Source of the DNA: Streptomyces reniochalinae | Lineage (GTDB): Bacteria > Actinomycetota > Actinomycetes > Streptomycetales > Streptomycetaceae | NCBI RefSeq assembly: GCF_003323735.1 | Contig: NZ_QOIM01000024.1 | Coordinates: 62,001 to 126,000, forward strand | DNA: 64,000 bases | Direction: 5' to 3' | In this document: positions 1 to 6,810 of the stretch, piece after piece | How the letters are laid out: each line of letters starts with the position of its first letter | How positions within the stretch are numbered: position 1 is the stretch's first letter | Program-made: the position numbers and the translations under genes | The notes under the pieces: model-generated | Told to the model about the DNA's origin: nothing | The model's database searches: none | Seen by the model: the letters and a program-made list of their open reading frames with translations, nothing else

Positions 1-51
1 CATTCGGACGGCCCGTCCCTCCGGACAGCGCATCCGGGCCCATCCGGACAG

Positions 52-89
52 TTGGTTTAGACCAATGCGCAGAGCTTGGCCTAGACCTT
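52..89. promoter_or_regulatory. Two DasR-type dre operator candidates
   Basis: Two near-palindromes lie in tandem: TTGGTTTAGACCAA at 52-65 and TTGGCCTAGACCTT at 76-89, centres 24 bp apart. Both resemble the dre consensus built around TGGTCTAGACCA, bound by the GntR regulator DasR, whose gene starts 160 bp downstream. In S. coelicolor dasR neighbours the dasABC chitobiose importer, so these sites may serve a divergent dasA just off the left edge as well as dasR itself. Motif and neighbour are seen; binding is inferred. Confidence 0.7.
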
Positions 90-250
90 TAGGGGTGTCA
101 ACGGTGTATAAAGCTCCCAGTCGGTTCCGTTATCGGAACGACATCTGAGCTGGGGCGCCCGCCCAACGCCGCGCCATGCCACGATGTGAACCGCTAAGCA
201 CACGGAGGAAGCCGGTGACGGCAGCACGAGGCGAGTCGGGAAGGCGGGTC

Positions 251-1045
251 ATGAGCACGGACGGGGGCGGCGCCATCGCGCCGGCCGCCGCGGAGACCGG
301 GACCGCAGGCGGCAACGGATCGGCGGCCCGCACCGCGCGCGTGCCCAAGTACTACCGGCTCAAGCGGCACTTGCTGGAGATGACCGAGACGCTGCCTCCC
401 GGCACCCCCGTGCCGCCCGAGCGCACCCTGGCCAGCGAGTTCGACACCTCACGCACCACCGTGCGCCAGGCCCTCCAGGAGCTGGTCGTCGAGGGGCGGC
501 TCGAACGCATCCAGGGCAAGGGCACCTTCGTCGCCAAGCCCAAGGTCTCCCAGGCACTCCAACTGACCTCCTACACCGAGGACATGCGCGCCCAGGGCCT
601 CGAACCCACCTCCCAGCTGCTGGACATCGGCTACGTCACGGCCGACGACCGGCTCGCCCACCTGCTCGACATCACCGCGAGCGGCCGCGTGCTGCGCATC
701 GAGCGGCTGCGGCTGGCCAGCGGCGAGCCGATGGCCATCGAGACCACGCACCTGTCGCAAAAGCGCTTCCCCGCGCTGCGCCGCAGCCTGGTGAAGTACT
801 CCTCCCTCTACACCGCGCTGGCCGAGGTCTACGGCGTCCACCTCGCACAGGCGGAGGAGACGATCGAGACCTCACTGGCCACCCCGCGCGAGGCCGGGCT
901 GCTGGGCACCGACGTCGGCCTGCCGATGCTGATGCTCTCGCGCCACTCACGCGACACCGACGGCGAACCCGTGGAGTGGGTGCGCTCCGTCTACCGCGGC
1001 GACCGCTACAAGTTCGTCGCCAACCTCCAGCGGCCCACCGACTGA
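251..1045 (+). CDS. dasR: GntR/HutC-family global regulator DasR
   Basis: This 264-residue transcription factor has an N-terminal winged helix ([20 protein letters not shown]) and a C-terminal UTRA/HutC effector domain. Sequence blocks such as [20 protein letters not shown] and the C-terminal [14 protein letters not shown] match S. coelicolor DasR as I remember it almost residue for residue. DasR represses N-acetylglucosamine and chitin uptake genes and is released by glucosamine-6-phosphate, linking nutrient status to development and antibiotic production. The ATG at 251 is chosen because GGAAGG lies 6 nt upstream and MSTD matches known orthologues; an upstream in-frame ATG at 176 lacks this. 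Two dre-like sites sit upstream, suggesting autoregulation or control of a divergent gene. Confidence 0.95.
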   Translation: MSTDGGGAIAPAAAETGTAGGNGSAARTARVPKYYRLKRHLLEMTETLPPGTPVPPERTLASEFDTSRTTVRQALQELVVEGRLERIQGKGTFVAKPKVSQALQLTSYTEDMRAQGLEPTSQLLDIGYVTADDRLAHLLDITASGRVLRIERLRLASGEPMAIETTHLSQKRFPALRRSLVKYSSLYTALAEVYGVHLAQAEETIETSLATPREAGLLGTDVGLPMLMLSRHSRDTDGEPVEWVRSVYRGDRYKFVANLQRPTD

Positions 1046-1132
1046 CCCCGGCCGCAGGACCCGAGCAGTCCCGGGGTCCGGCCCGCCGGCGGCGCCACCG
1101 TGGCGGCGGCCGCGGGGAGTTGAGATCGGGTA

Positions 1133-1148
1133 ACCCCCGTACGGGGGT
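1133..1148. promoter_or_regulatory. 16-bp perfect GC-rich palindrome upstream of cstA
   Basis: ACCCCCGTACGGGGGT is a perfect palindrome about 100 bp before the cstA start. On the minus strand, with flanks, it reads ATACCCCCGTACGGGGGTTA, which resembles CsoR/FrmR-family operators (ATACCC-n-GGGTAT type). It may instead be an unrelated repressor site. Only the symmetry is observed. Confidence 0.5.
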
Positions 1149-1244
1149 ATGGCGCGGATCACGTCGCTGTTCTACGGTCGCCCTGCCGTCGTGGTGTGCC
1201 CGCCGCCCCGGGTGGCCGGCGGGTGGGGTCGAGGAGGAACGCGC

Positions 1245-3446
1245 GTGCGCAGCACTGCTCAGCAAGCGGGGCGGATCAACCCGCGGTCCGTCGTCATCTG
1301 GTCCGTGGTCGCGCTGGTCGGCGCGGCGGGATGGGCGGTGCTCGCGCTGGCGCGCGGCGAGGAGGTGTCTGCCGCCTGGATGGTGGCCGCAGCGCTCGGC
1401 TCGTACGCCATCGGCTACCGGTTCTACGCGCGCTTCATCGCCACCCGGGTGCTGCGCGTCGACAAGAGCCGGGCCACGCCCGCCGAGCGCCTGAACAACG
1501 GCATCGACTTCCACCCCACGGACCGGCGGGTGCTGCTGGGGCACCACTTCGCGGCGATCGCCGGGGCCGGGCCGCTGGTCGGACCGGTGCTGGCGGCGCA
1601 GATGGGATACCTGCCCGGCACCATCTGGATCGTCGCGGGCGTCATCCTGGCGGGCGCCGTGCAGGACATGGTGACGCTGTTCTTCTCGATGCGGCGGGAC
1701 GGCAAGTCGCTGGGGCAGATGGCGCGCGAGGAGATCGGCCCCGTCGGCGGTGCAGCCGCCCTGCTCGCCGTCCTCGCCATCATGATCATTCTGTTGGCGG
1801 TGCTGGCGCTGGTCGTCGTCAACGCGCTGGCCGAGTCGCCCTGGGGCACCTTCTCGATCGGGATGACGATCCCGATCGCGCTGTTCATGGGCTTCTACCT
1901 GCGGGTGCTGCGGCCGGGCCGGATCACCGAGGTCTCGCTGATCGGCATCGCGCTGCTGCTGTTCGCGCTGGTGGCGGGGCGGTGGGTCGCCGAGTCGTCG
2001 TGGGCGGGCGCCTTCACCCTGGACAAGCCGACGCTGGTCATCTGGATCCTGGTCTACAGCTTCGTCGCCTCCATCCTGCCGGTGTGGATGCTGCTGGCAC
2101 CGCGCGACTACCTGTCGACGTTCATGAAGATCGGCACCATCGGGCTGCTGGCCGTCGGTGTCGTGGTGACGCTCCCGACGCTGAAGATGGAGGGCATCAC
2201 CGACTTCGCCGGCGTGGGCGACGGGCCCGTCTTCGCCGGGTCGCTGTTCCCCTTCGTGTTCATCACGATCGCCTGCGGCGCGCTGTCCGGGTTCCACGCG
2301 CTGATCTCCTCGGGCACCACGCCGAAGATGATCCAGAAGGAGACCCAGGTCAAAATGATCGGGTACGGCTCCATGCTGATGGAGTCGTTCGTGGCGGTCA
2401 TGGCGATGGTCGCCGCCTGCATCATCGACCCGGGCCTCTACTTCGCGATGAACGCGCCCGCCGGGGTGATCGGTGACTCGGTGCAGTCCGCCTCGGAGGC
2501 GGTTCGCTCGTTCGGGTACAGCATCAGCCCCGAGCAACTGGCCGCCGCGGCCAAGGCGGTGGAGGAGAGTTCGCTGCTCTCGCGCACGGGCGGGGCCCCT
2601 ACGCTGGCCATCGGCGTCTCGGACATCTTCTCCGAGGTCGTCGGCGGATCCGGCATGCGTGCTTTCTGGTACCACTTCGCGATCATGTTCGAGGCGCTGT
2701 TCATCCTCACCGCGCTGGACGCCGGCACCCGTGTGGGCCGGTTCATGCTCCAGGACATGCTCGGCAACCTCTACAAGCCGTTCCGGCGGATCAGCTGGTG
2801 GCCCGGGCTGCTGCTCTCCAGCGCGGTCATCGTCGGGCTGTGGGGCTACTTCCTGTGGGTCGGCGTCCACGAGCCGCTGGGCGGGATCAACCAGCTCTTC
2901 CCGCTCTTCGGCATCGCCAACCAGCTGCTGGCCGCCGTCGCGCTGGCGGTCTGCACGACGCTGCTGGTCAAGTCGGGCCGGCTGAAGTGGGCGTGGGTCA
3001 CGGCCGTGCCGCTGGTGTGGGACGCGGTGGTGACGCTGACGGCGAGCTGGCAGAAGGTCTTCTCCAGCGACCCGAAGGTCGGCTTCTTCCAGCAGCGCTC
3101 CGACTACCAGGACGCCATCGAGGCGGGCAAGGTCATCGCACCCGCCAAGAACATGGACGACATGCATACCGTCGTCACCAACTCCACCGTGGACGGGGTG
3201 CTCTCGGCGCTGTTCGCGATCCTCGTCGTCGTCGTACTCGTGGACGCGGCCCGCACCTGCCTGAAGGCGGTCCGCCACCCGCACAGCGCGACGATGCACG
3301 AGGCACCGTACGAGAAGTCGCGGCTGGTCGAGCCGGCCGGGCTGTTCCCCACCAAGGAGGAGAAGGCCGAGCGGGCCGCGCTGGCCGCCGCGGGACCCGC
3401 CGAGGGCACGCGGGGCGGTGGCGAGAGCGGCGGGGAGGCGCGATGA
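1245..3446 (+). CDS. cstA: CstA-family carbon starvation / pyruvate transporter
   Basis: A 733-residue polytopic membrane protein with the CstA N-terminal signature (YRFYARFIATRVLRVD, then NGIDFHPTDRRVLLGHHFAA and GPLVGPVLAAQMGYLPG). Well over ten hydrophobic segments follow, and the C-terminus is charged and cytoplasmic. CstA proteins import peptides or pyruvate under carbon limitation. The GTG at 1245 is preferred: GAGGAGG at 1231-1237 is well spaced, whereas an in-frame ATG at 1149 abuts the palindrome and would add 32 non-membrane residues. It overlaps the YbdD-like gene by ATGA, the usual cstA-ybdD pairing. Substrate is not determinable from sequence. Confidence 0.93.
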   Translation: MRSTAQQAGRINPRSVVIWSVVALVGAAGWAVLALARGEEVSAAWMVAAALGSYAIGYRFYARFIATRVLRVDKSRATPAERLNNGIDFHPTDRRVLLGHHFAAIAGAGPLVGPVLAAQMGYLPGTIWIVAGVILAGAVQDMVTLFFSMRRDGKSLGQMAREEIGPVGGAAALLAVLAIMIILLAVLALVVVNALAESPWGTFSIGMTIPIALFMGFYLRVLRPGRITEVSLIGIALLLFALVAGRWVAESSWAGAFTLDKPTLVIWILVYSFVASILPVWMLLAPRDYLSTFMKIGTIGLLAVGVVVTLPTLKMEGITDFAGVGDGPVFAGSLFPFVFITIACGALSGFHALISSGTTPKMIQKETQVKMIGYGSMLMESFVAVMAMVAACIIDPGLYFAMNAPAGVIGDSVQSASEAVRSFGYSISPEQLAAAAKAVEESSLLSRTGGAPTLAIGVSDIFSEVVGGSGMRAFWYHFAIMFEALFILTALDAGTRVGRFMLQDMLGNLYKPFRRISWWPGLLLSSAVIVGLWGYFLWVGVHEPLGGINQLFPLFGIANQLLAAVALAVCTTLLVKSGRLKWAWVTAVPLVWDAVVTLTASWQKVFSSDPKVGFFQQRSDYQDAIEAGKVIAPAKNMDDMHTVVTNSTVDGVLSALFAILVVVVLVDAARTCLKAVRHPHSATMHEAPYEKSRLVEPAGLFPTKEEKAERAALAAAGPAEGTRGGGESGGEAR

Positions 3447-3643
3447 GGGCCGTGGTCCGGGCCGCCTCGTGGGTGCGCTGGTACGTGCGCGAGTTGACCG
3501 ACGAGAGCGCCTACGAGCGGTATGTCGCGCACGTGCGGGACCACCAGGGCCCCCAGGCGTCCGTGCCCAGCCGCAGGGAGTTCGAGCGGTGGCGCACGGA
3601 CGCGCGCGAGGGCGATCCGCGCGAGGGGTTCCGCTGCTGCTGA
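3443..3643 (+). CDS. YbdD/YjiX-family small protein (DUF466)
   Basis: This 66-residue protein overlaps the cstA stop by ATGA, indicating translational coupling. It has the family pattern YERYVAHVRDHQGP, a basic middle (REFERWRTDAREGD) and the terminal RCC shared with E. coli YbdD/YjiX. Those proteins are encoded next to CstA/BtsT-type transporters and are needed for pyruvate uptake in E. coli in some reports; the mechanism is unknown. No membrane segment is visible. Confidence 0.9.
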   Translation: MRAVVRAASWVRWYVRELTDESAYERYVAHVRDHQGPQASVPSRREFERWRTDAREGDPREGFRCC

Positions 3644-3662
3644 GCCCGGCGCACGGTGTCAT

Positions 3663-3677
3663 GTCCGCTATACGGAC
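3663..3677. promoter_or_regulatory. Inverted repeat in the 3644-3755 spacer
   Basis: GTCCG-CTATA-CGGAC is a perfect 5-bp inverted repeat around an AT-rich centre in the only gap between the cstA and DUF3311 operons. Position and form suit an operator of the symporter operon. No regulator can be assigned. Confidence 0.35.
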
Positions 3678-3755
3678 GGGCCGTGACGTGGGCCGAGGGC
3701 TCGCCTAGGTTTCGTGCACATTGCATGATCTCTGAGCGAGGACGGAGCCCGCCGC

Positions 3756-4061
3756 ATGTCCGCACCACCACAGGAGGCCGGGAAGAGACGCCCGGCCCTC
3801 ACCCCCGCACGCGTCGTTGCGGGCCTGTGCCTTTTCGCGCCCTTCGTCGGCATTCTGTGGGTCGACTCCTACGCGCGCATCGAGCCGACCCTCATCGGTG
3901 TTCCGTTCTTCTACTGGTACCAGATGCTGTGGGTGCTGATATCCGCGGTGCTCACGATGGTCGCCTACCGCATCGTGCGGCGGGAACAGGCCGGGGCGCG
4001 CCGGGCCACCGCCTCCGACACCGTCGCCGACGCAGCCGCGGAAAGCGGTGAGGCCCGATGA
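3756..4061 (+). CDS. DUF3311 small membrane protein, symporter partner
   Basis: A 101-residue protein with two predicted membrane helices (roughly residues 18-40 and 50-72; FFYWYQMLWVLISAVLTMVA in the second) and a hydrophilic tail. DUF3311 proteins are almost always encoded directly before sodium:solute symporters of the monocarboxylate type and are thought to assist them. A GGAG precedes the ATG by 9 nt. The gene overlaps the next by ATGA, so the two are probably made in fixed ratio. Confidence 0.88.
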   Translation: MSAPPQEAGKRRPALTPARVVAGLCLFAPFVGILWVDSYARIEPTLIGVPFFYWYQMLWVLISAVLTMVAYRIVRREQAGARRATASDTVADAAAESGEAR

Positions 4062-5761
4062 AGGACGTCAACGGCGTCGCACTGGCCGTCTTCATCTTCT
4101 TCTTCGTACTCGTCACGGTGATGGGATTCCGCGCCGCCCGCTGGCGCAAGGCCGCGAACGAGAACAGCCTCGACGAATGGGGCCTGGGCGGACGCAGTTT
4201 CGGCACCTGGATCACCTGGTTCCTGCTGGGCGGTGACCTCTACACCGCCTACACGTTCGTCGCCGTTCCCGCGGCGATCTACGCGGCCGGCGCCTCCGGA
4301 TTCTTCGCGGTGCCGTACACCATTCTCGTCTATCCGCTGATCTTCACCTTCCTGCCCCGCCTGTGGTCCGTCTCGCACCGGCACGGATACGTCACGACCT
4401 CCGACTTCGTCCGCGGCAGGTTCGGCTCCAAGGGGCTCTCGCTCGCCGTCGCACTGACCGGCATCCTGGCGACGATGCCCTACATCGCGCTCCAGTTGGT
4501 GGGCATCCAGGCGGTACTGGACGTGATGGGCGTCGGCGGTTCGGAATCCACCAACTGGTTCGTCAAGGACCTGCCGCTGCTCATCGCCTTCGGGGTACTG
4601 GCCGCCTACACCTACTCTTCCGGGCTGCGCGCCCCGGCGCTCATCGCCTTCGTCAAAGACGCGCTCATCTATATCGTCATCGCCGTCGCCATCATCTACA
4701 TCCCCATCAAACTCGGCGGCTTCGACGACATCTTCGCCAAGGCGGGTGACGCGCTGGCACAGGAGAATCCGGCGACCGGAAAGCCGCGCGGGGAACTGGC
4801 CAGCGGCGAGAAGGCCCAGTGGGCGTACGCCACGCTCGCCATCGGCTCCGCGCTCGCGCTGTTCATGTATCCGCACTCGATCACCGCGACGCTTTCCGGC
4901 AAGAACCGCAACGTGATCCGGCGCAACACCACGATTCTGCCGCTGTACTCGCTGATGCTCGGTTTCCTCGCGCTGCTCGGCTTCATGGCGATCGCCGCGG
5001 GCACCAAGGTGGACAACGGACAGCTGGCCATTCCGCAGCTTTTCGAGGACATGTTCCCCGACTGGTTCACCGGTGTCGCCTTCGCCGCCATCGGTATCGG
5101 CGCGCTGGTGCCCGCCGCCATCATGTCCATCGCGGCGGCCAACCTGTTCACCCGCAACATCTACAAGGACTTCCTCAAGCCGGACGCGACCGCCGAGCAG
5201 GAGACCAAGGTCTCCAAGCTGGTCTCCCTGCTGGTGAAGGTCGGCGCCCTCGTCTTCGTCCTCGGCATGGACAAGACCGTGGCCATCAACTTCCAGCTGC
5301 TGGGCGGCATCTGGATTCTGCAAACCTTCCCCGCGCTGGTCGGCGGCCTGTTCACCCGCTGGTTCCACCGCTGGGCGCTGCTGGCCGGCTGGGCCGTCGG
5401 TATGGTCTACGGCACACTGGCGGCATACGGCGTCGCCAGCCCGACGCAGCAGCACTTCGGCGGCAGCAACGACGTGATCCCCGGCATCGGGGAGACCGGC
5501 TACATCGGTGTGACGGCATTCGTGCTGAACGTGGCCGTGACCGTCGTCGGAACGGTCGTACTGCGCGCGCTGCGCGCCCCGGACGGCGTCGACGAGACCC
5601 GCCCCGAGGACTACACGGCCGACGCCCCCGAGGCCGGTGACGGCGCCGCGCAGGCCGCCGGCGGCGCGGCGCACGACTCCGGCGCGGGCCGCACCGATCA
5701 GGGCCGCACCGACGACGGGAAGGGCGAGGACCCCAGGGTGGAGGCCGGCGCGGCCAACTGA
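4058..5761 (+). CDS. Sodium:solute symporter, MctP-like monocarboxylate transporter
   Basis: A 567-residue SSS-family transporter with about 13 membrane segments. Recognisable stretches are LDEWGLGGRSFGTWITWFLL near the N-terminus, the family-typical GDLYTAYTF, and SIAAANLFTRNIYKDF in the later half. The last 60 or so residues are hydrophilic and Gly/Ala/Asp rich. Pairing with DUF3311 points to a monocarboxylate (acetate, pyruvate or lactate-like) permease rather than a sugar or proline carrier. With cstA next door, the 1.2-5.8 kb segment looks devoted to small carboxylate uptake. Exact substrate is inference. Confidence 0.88.
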   Translation: MKDVNGVALAVFIFFFVLVTVMGFRAARWRKAANENSLDEWGLGGRSFGTWITWFLLGGDLYTAYTFVAVPAAIYAAGASGFFAVPYTILVYPLIFTFLPRLWSVSHRHGYVTTSDFVRGRFGSKGLSLAVALTGILATMPYIALQLVGIQAVLDVMGVGGSESTNWFVKDLPLLIAFGVLAAYTYSSGLRAPALIAFVKDALIYIVIAVAIIYIPIKLGGFDDIFAKAGDALAQENPATGKPRGELASGEKAQWAYATLAIGSALALFMYPHSITATLSGKNRNVIRRNTTILPLYSLMLGFLALLGFMAIAAGTKVDNGQLAIPQLFEDMFPDWFTGVAFAAIGIGALVPAAIMSIAAANLFTRNIYKDFLKPDATAEQETKVSKLVSLLVKVGALVFVLGMDKTVAINFQLLGGIWILQTFPALVGGLFTRWFHRWALLAGWAVGMVYGTLAAYGVASPTQQHFGGSNDVIPGIGETGYIGVTAFVLNVAVTVVGTVVLRALRAPDGVDETRPEDYTADAPEAGDGAAQAAGGAAHDSGAGRTDQGRTDDGKGEDPRVEAGAAN

Positions 5762-5860
5762 GGCCCACGGCACCGGCGTACGCCGCCGCCGAGCGACACC
5801 GCCGGCCCGCACAGCCGGCCCGCCCGTCGTCGACCGGCGACGTCGGCCGGCACACATCGA

Positions 5861-5899
5861 CCGACACCCGTCCCGGGTAATTTCCGGGACGGGTGTCGG
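5861..5899 (+). terminator. Strong hairpin terminator after the symporter
   Basis: A perfect 16-bp stem (arms 5861-5876 and 5884-5899) closes a 7-nt loop, 100 bp after the symporter stop. There is no long T tract, as is common for actinomycete terminators. It overlaps the most distal possible start of the next gene (GTG 5893), which argues for a later start there. Confidence 0.75.
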
Positions 5900-5922
5900 C
5901 GCGTCGGCGCATGATGGCGGCC

Positions 5923-6501
5923 ATGGACTTCACGACGAGCACAGCCGGCGCCGCGACCGGGGCAACCGGGCCGAGCGGCCCGGCCGGCAGCGCGAGAGGA
6001 CCGTCCTGCGCCGCGGTCAGGACGGCGCGGCCCGAGGAGTACGCGCGGATCGGGGAGTTGGTCGCACGGGCCTACCTAGACGGGGGGCTGCTGGACTTCG
6101 GCGAGGAGGACCCGTATCTGACGACCCTGCGCGACGCGGCGGGCCGCGCCGCCCACGCCGAACTCCTGGTGGCCGAGGACGGCGCGGGCACACTGGTGGG
6201 TTCGGTCACCTTCGTCGGGGCCCAGGGCCCCTACGCGGAGCGGGCGGGCGAGGACGAGGGCGAGTTCCGGATGCTCGCCGTGGCTGAGAGCGCGCGGGGC
6301 CGCGGGGTGGGCGAGGCGCTGGTGACCGCGTGCGCGGAGCGGGCACGCGCGCTGGGCCTGCGCGGGCTGGTGCTGTCCACCCACCCGCGCATGGCCGCGG
6401 CGCACCGGCTCTACGAGCGGCTCGGCTTCACCAGGACACCCGAGCGGGACTGGTACCCGATCGAGGGAATGAGCCTGTGGACGTACGGCCTGACGCTGTG
6501 A
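5923..6501 (+). CDS. GNAT-family N-acetyltransferase
   Basis: The product is a 192-residue acetyltransferase. After a variable Gly/Ala N-terminus the GNAT fold begins at AVRTARPEEYARIGELVARA. Motif A is clear (EFRMLAVAESARGRGVGEAL, with the R/Q-x-x-G-x-G/A acetyl-CoA loop RGRGVG), followed by AAHRLYERLGF of motif B. The acceptor substrate is unknown. Starts at 5893, 5911 and 5923 are possible. The first lies within the terminator hairpin and none has a good Shine-Dalgarno, so 5923 or 5911 is most likely, perhaps from a leaderless or short-leader transcript. Confidence 0.85.
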   Translation: MDFTTSTAGAATGATGPSGPAGSARGPSCAAVRTARPEEYARIGELVARAYLDGGLLDFGEEDPYLTTLRDAAGRAAHAELLVAEDGAGTLVGSVTFVGAQGPYAERAGEDEGEFRMLAVAESARGRGVGEALVTACAERARALGLRGLVLSTHPRMAAAHRLYERLGFTRTPERDWYPIEGMSLWTYGLTL

Positions 6502-6529
6502 CCACCGTCCCCCGCCCACACTGAACGCG

Positions 6530-6576
6530 ACACAAGATATGGGGGGTCACACCCAAGCGGCCACAACATGTATGCT
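6530..6576. promoter_or_regulatory. Tandem NrdR-box candidates and promoter of nrdAB
   Basis: Two imperfect matches to the NrdR box (acaCwAtATaTwGtgt) start at 6530 (ACACAAGATATGGGGG, 12/16) and 6561 (CCACAACATGTATGCT, 10/16). The 31-bp start-to-start offset equals three helical turns, as in known paired NrdR sites. A TATGCT -10-like element at 6571-6576 falls inside the second box, so NrdR-ATP/dATP binding would block the promoter. NrdR control of nrdABS is known in S. coelicolor; the boxes here are by eye. Confidence 0.65.
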
Positions 6577-6577
6577 C

Positions 6578-6692
6578 CCTCACGGCCGTCGCCACTGACG
6601 CAGGGGAACCCGGTGCGAGTCCGGGACTGTCCCGCAACGGTGTGCGGAGCAGCTCAGCGCTGCCCGCGAGTCCGATCACCTGCCGGCGGCGG
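6578..6692 (+). ncRNA. Adenosylcobalamin riboswitch upstream of nrdA
   Basis: The leader carries the cobalamin-aptamer core: GGGGAACCCGGTGCGAGTCC from about 6603, then CTGTCCCGCAACGGTG, and a closing B12-box-like block CGAGTCCGATCACCTGCC around 6667-6684. Published work showed that a B12 riboswitch represses the class Ia nrdABS operon of S. coelicolor, so that B12-dependent class II reductase is used when cobalamin is present. The 118 nt between the aptamer and nrdA presumably hold the expression platform. A small GGCAT/ATGCC hairpin is visible near 6739-6754, but I cannot choose between termination and ribosome-site masking. Confidence 0.92.
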
Positions 6693-6810
6693 CATCGAAC
6701 GTCCGGGTCTCGTGGACTGGGCCGGCGGACGGAGTGCGGCATGCCCGAATGCCTGCGCGCTCCCCGCGCCCCGCCCTGCCGCGAGCACGAGCAGCGAGGG
6801 AGAGCACCGC

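Noticed and set aside
672..3662. A 996-codon open frame on the minus strand opposite dasR and cstA
   Set aside because: It runs antisense to two recognised genes, is His/Arg/Asp rich and has no domain; it is the usual GC-bias shadow.
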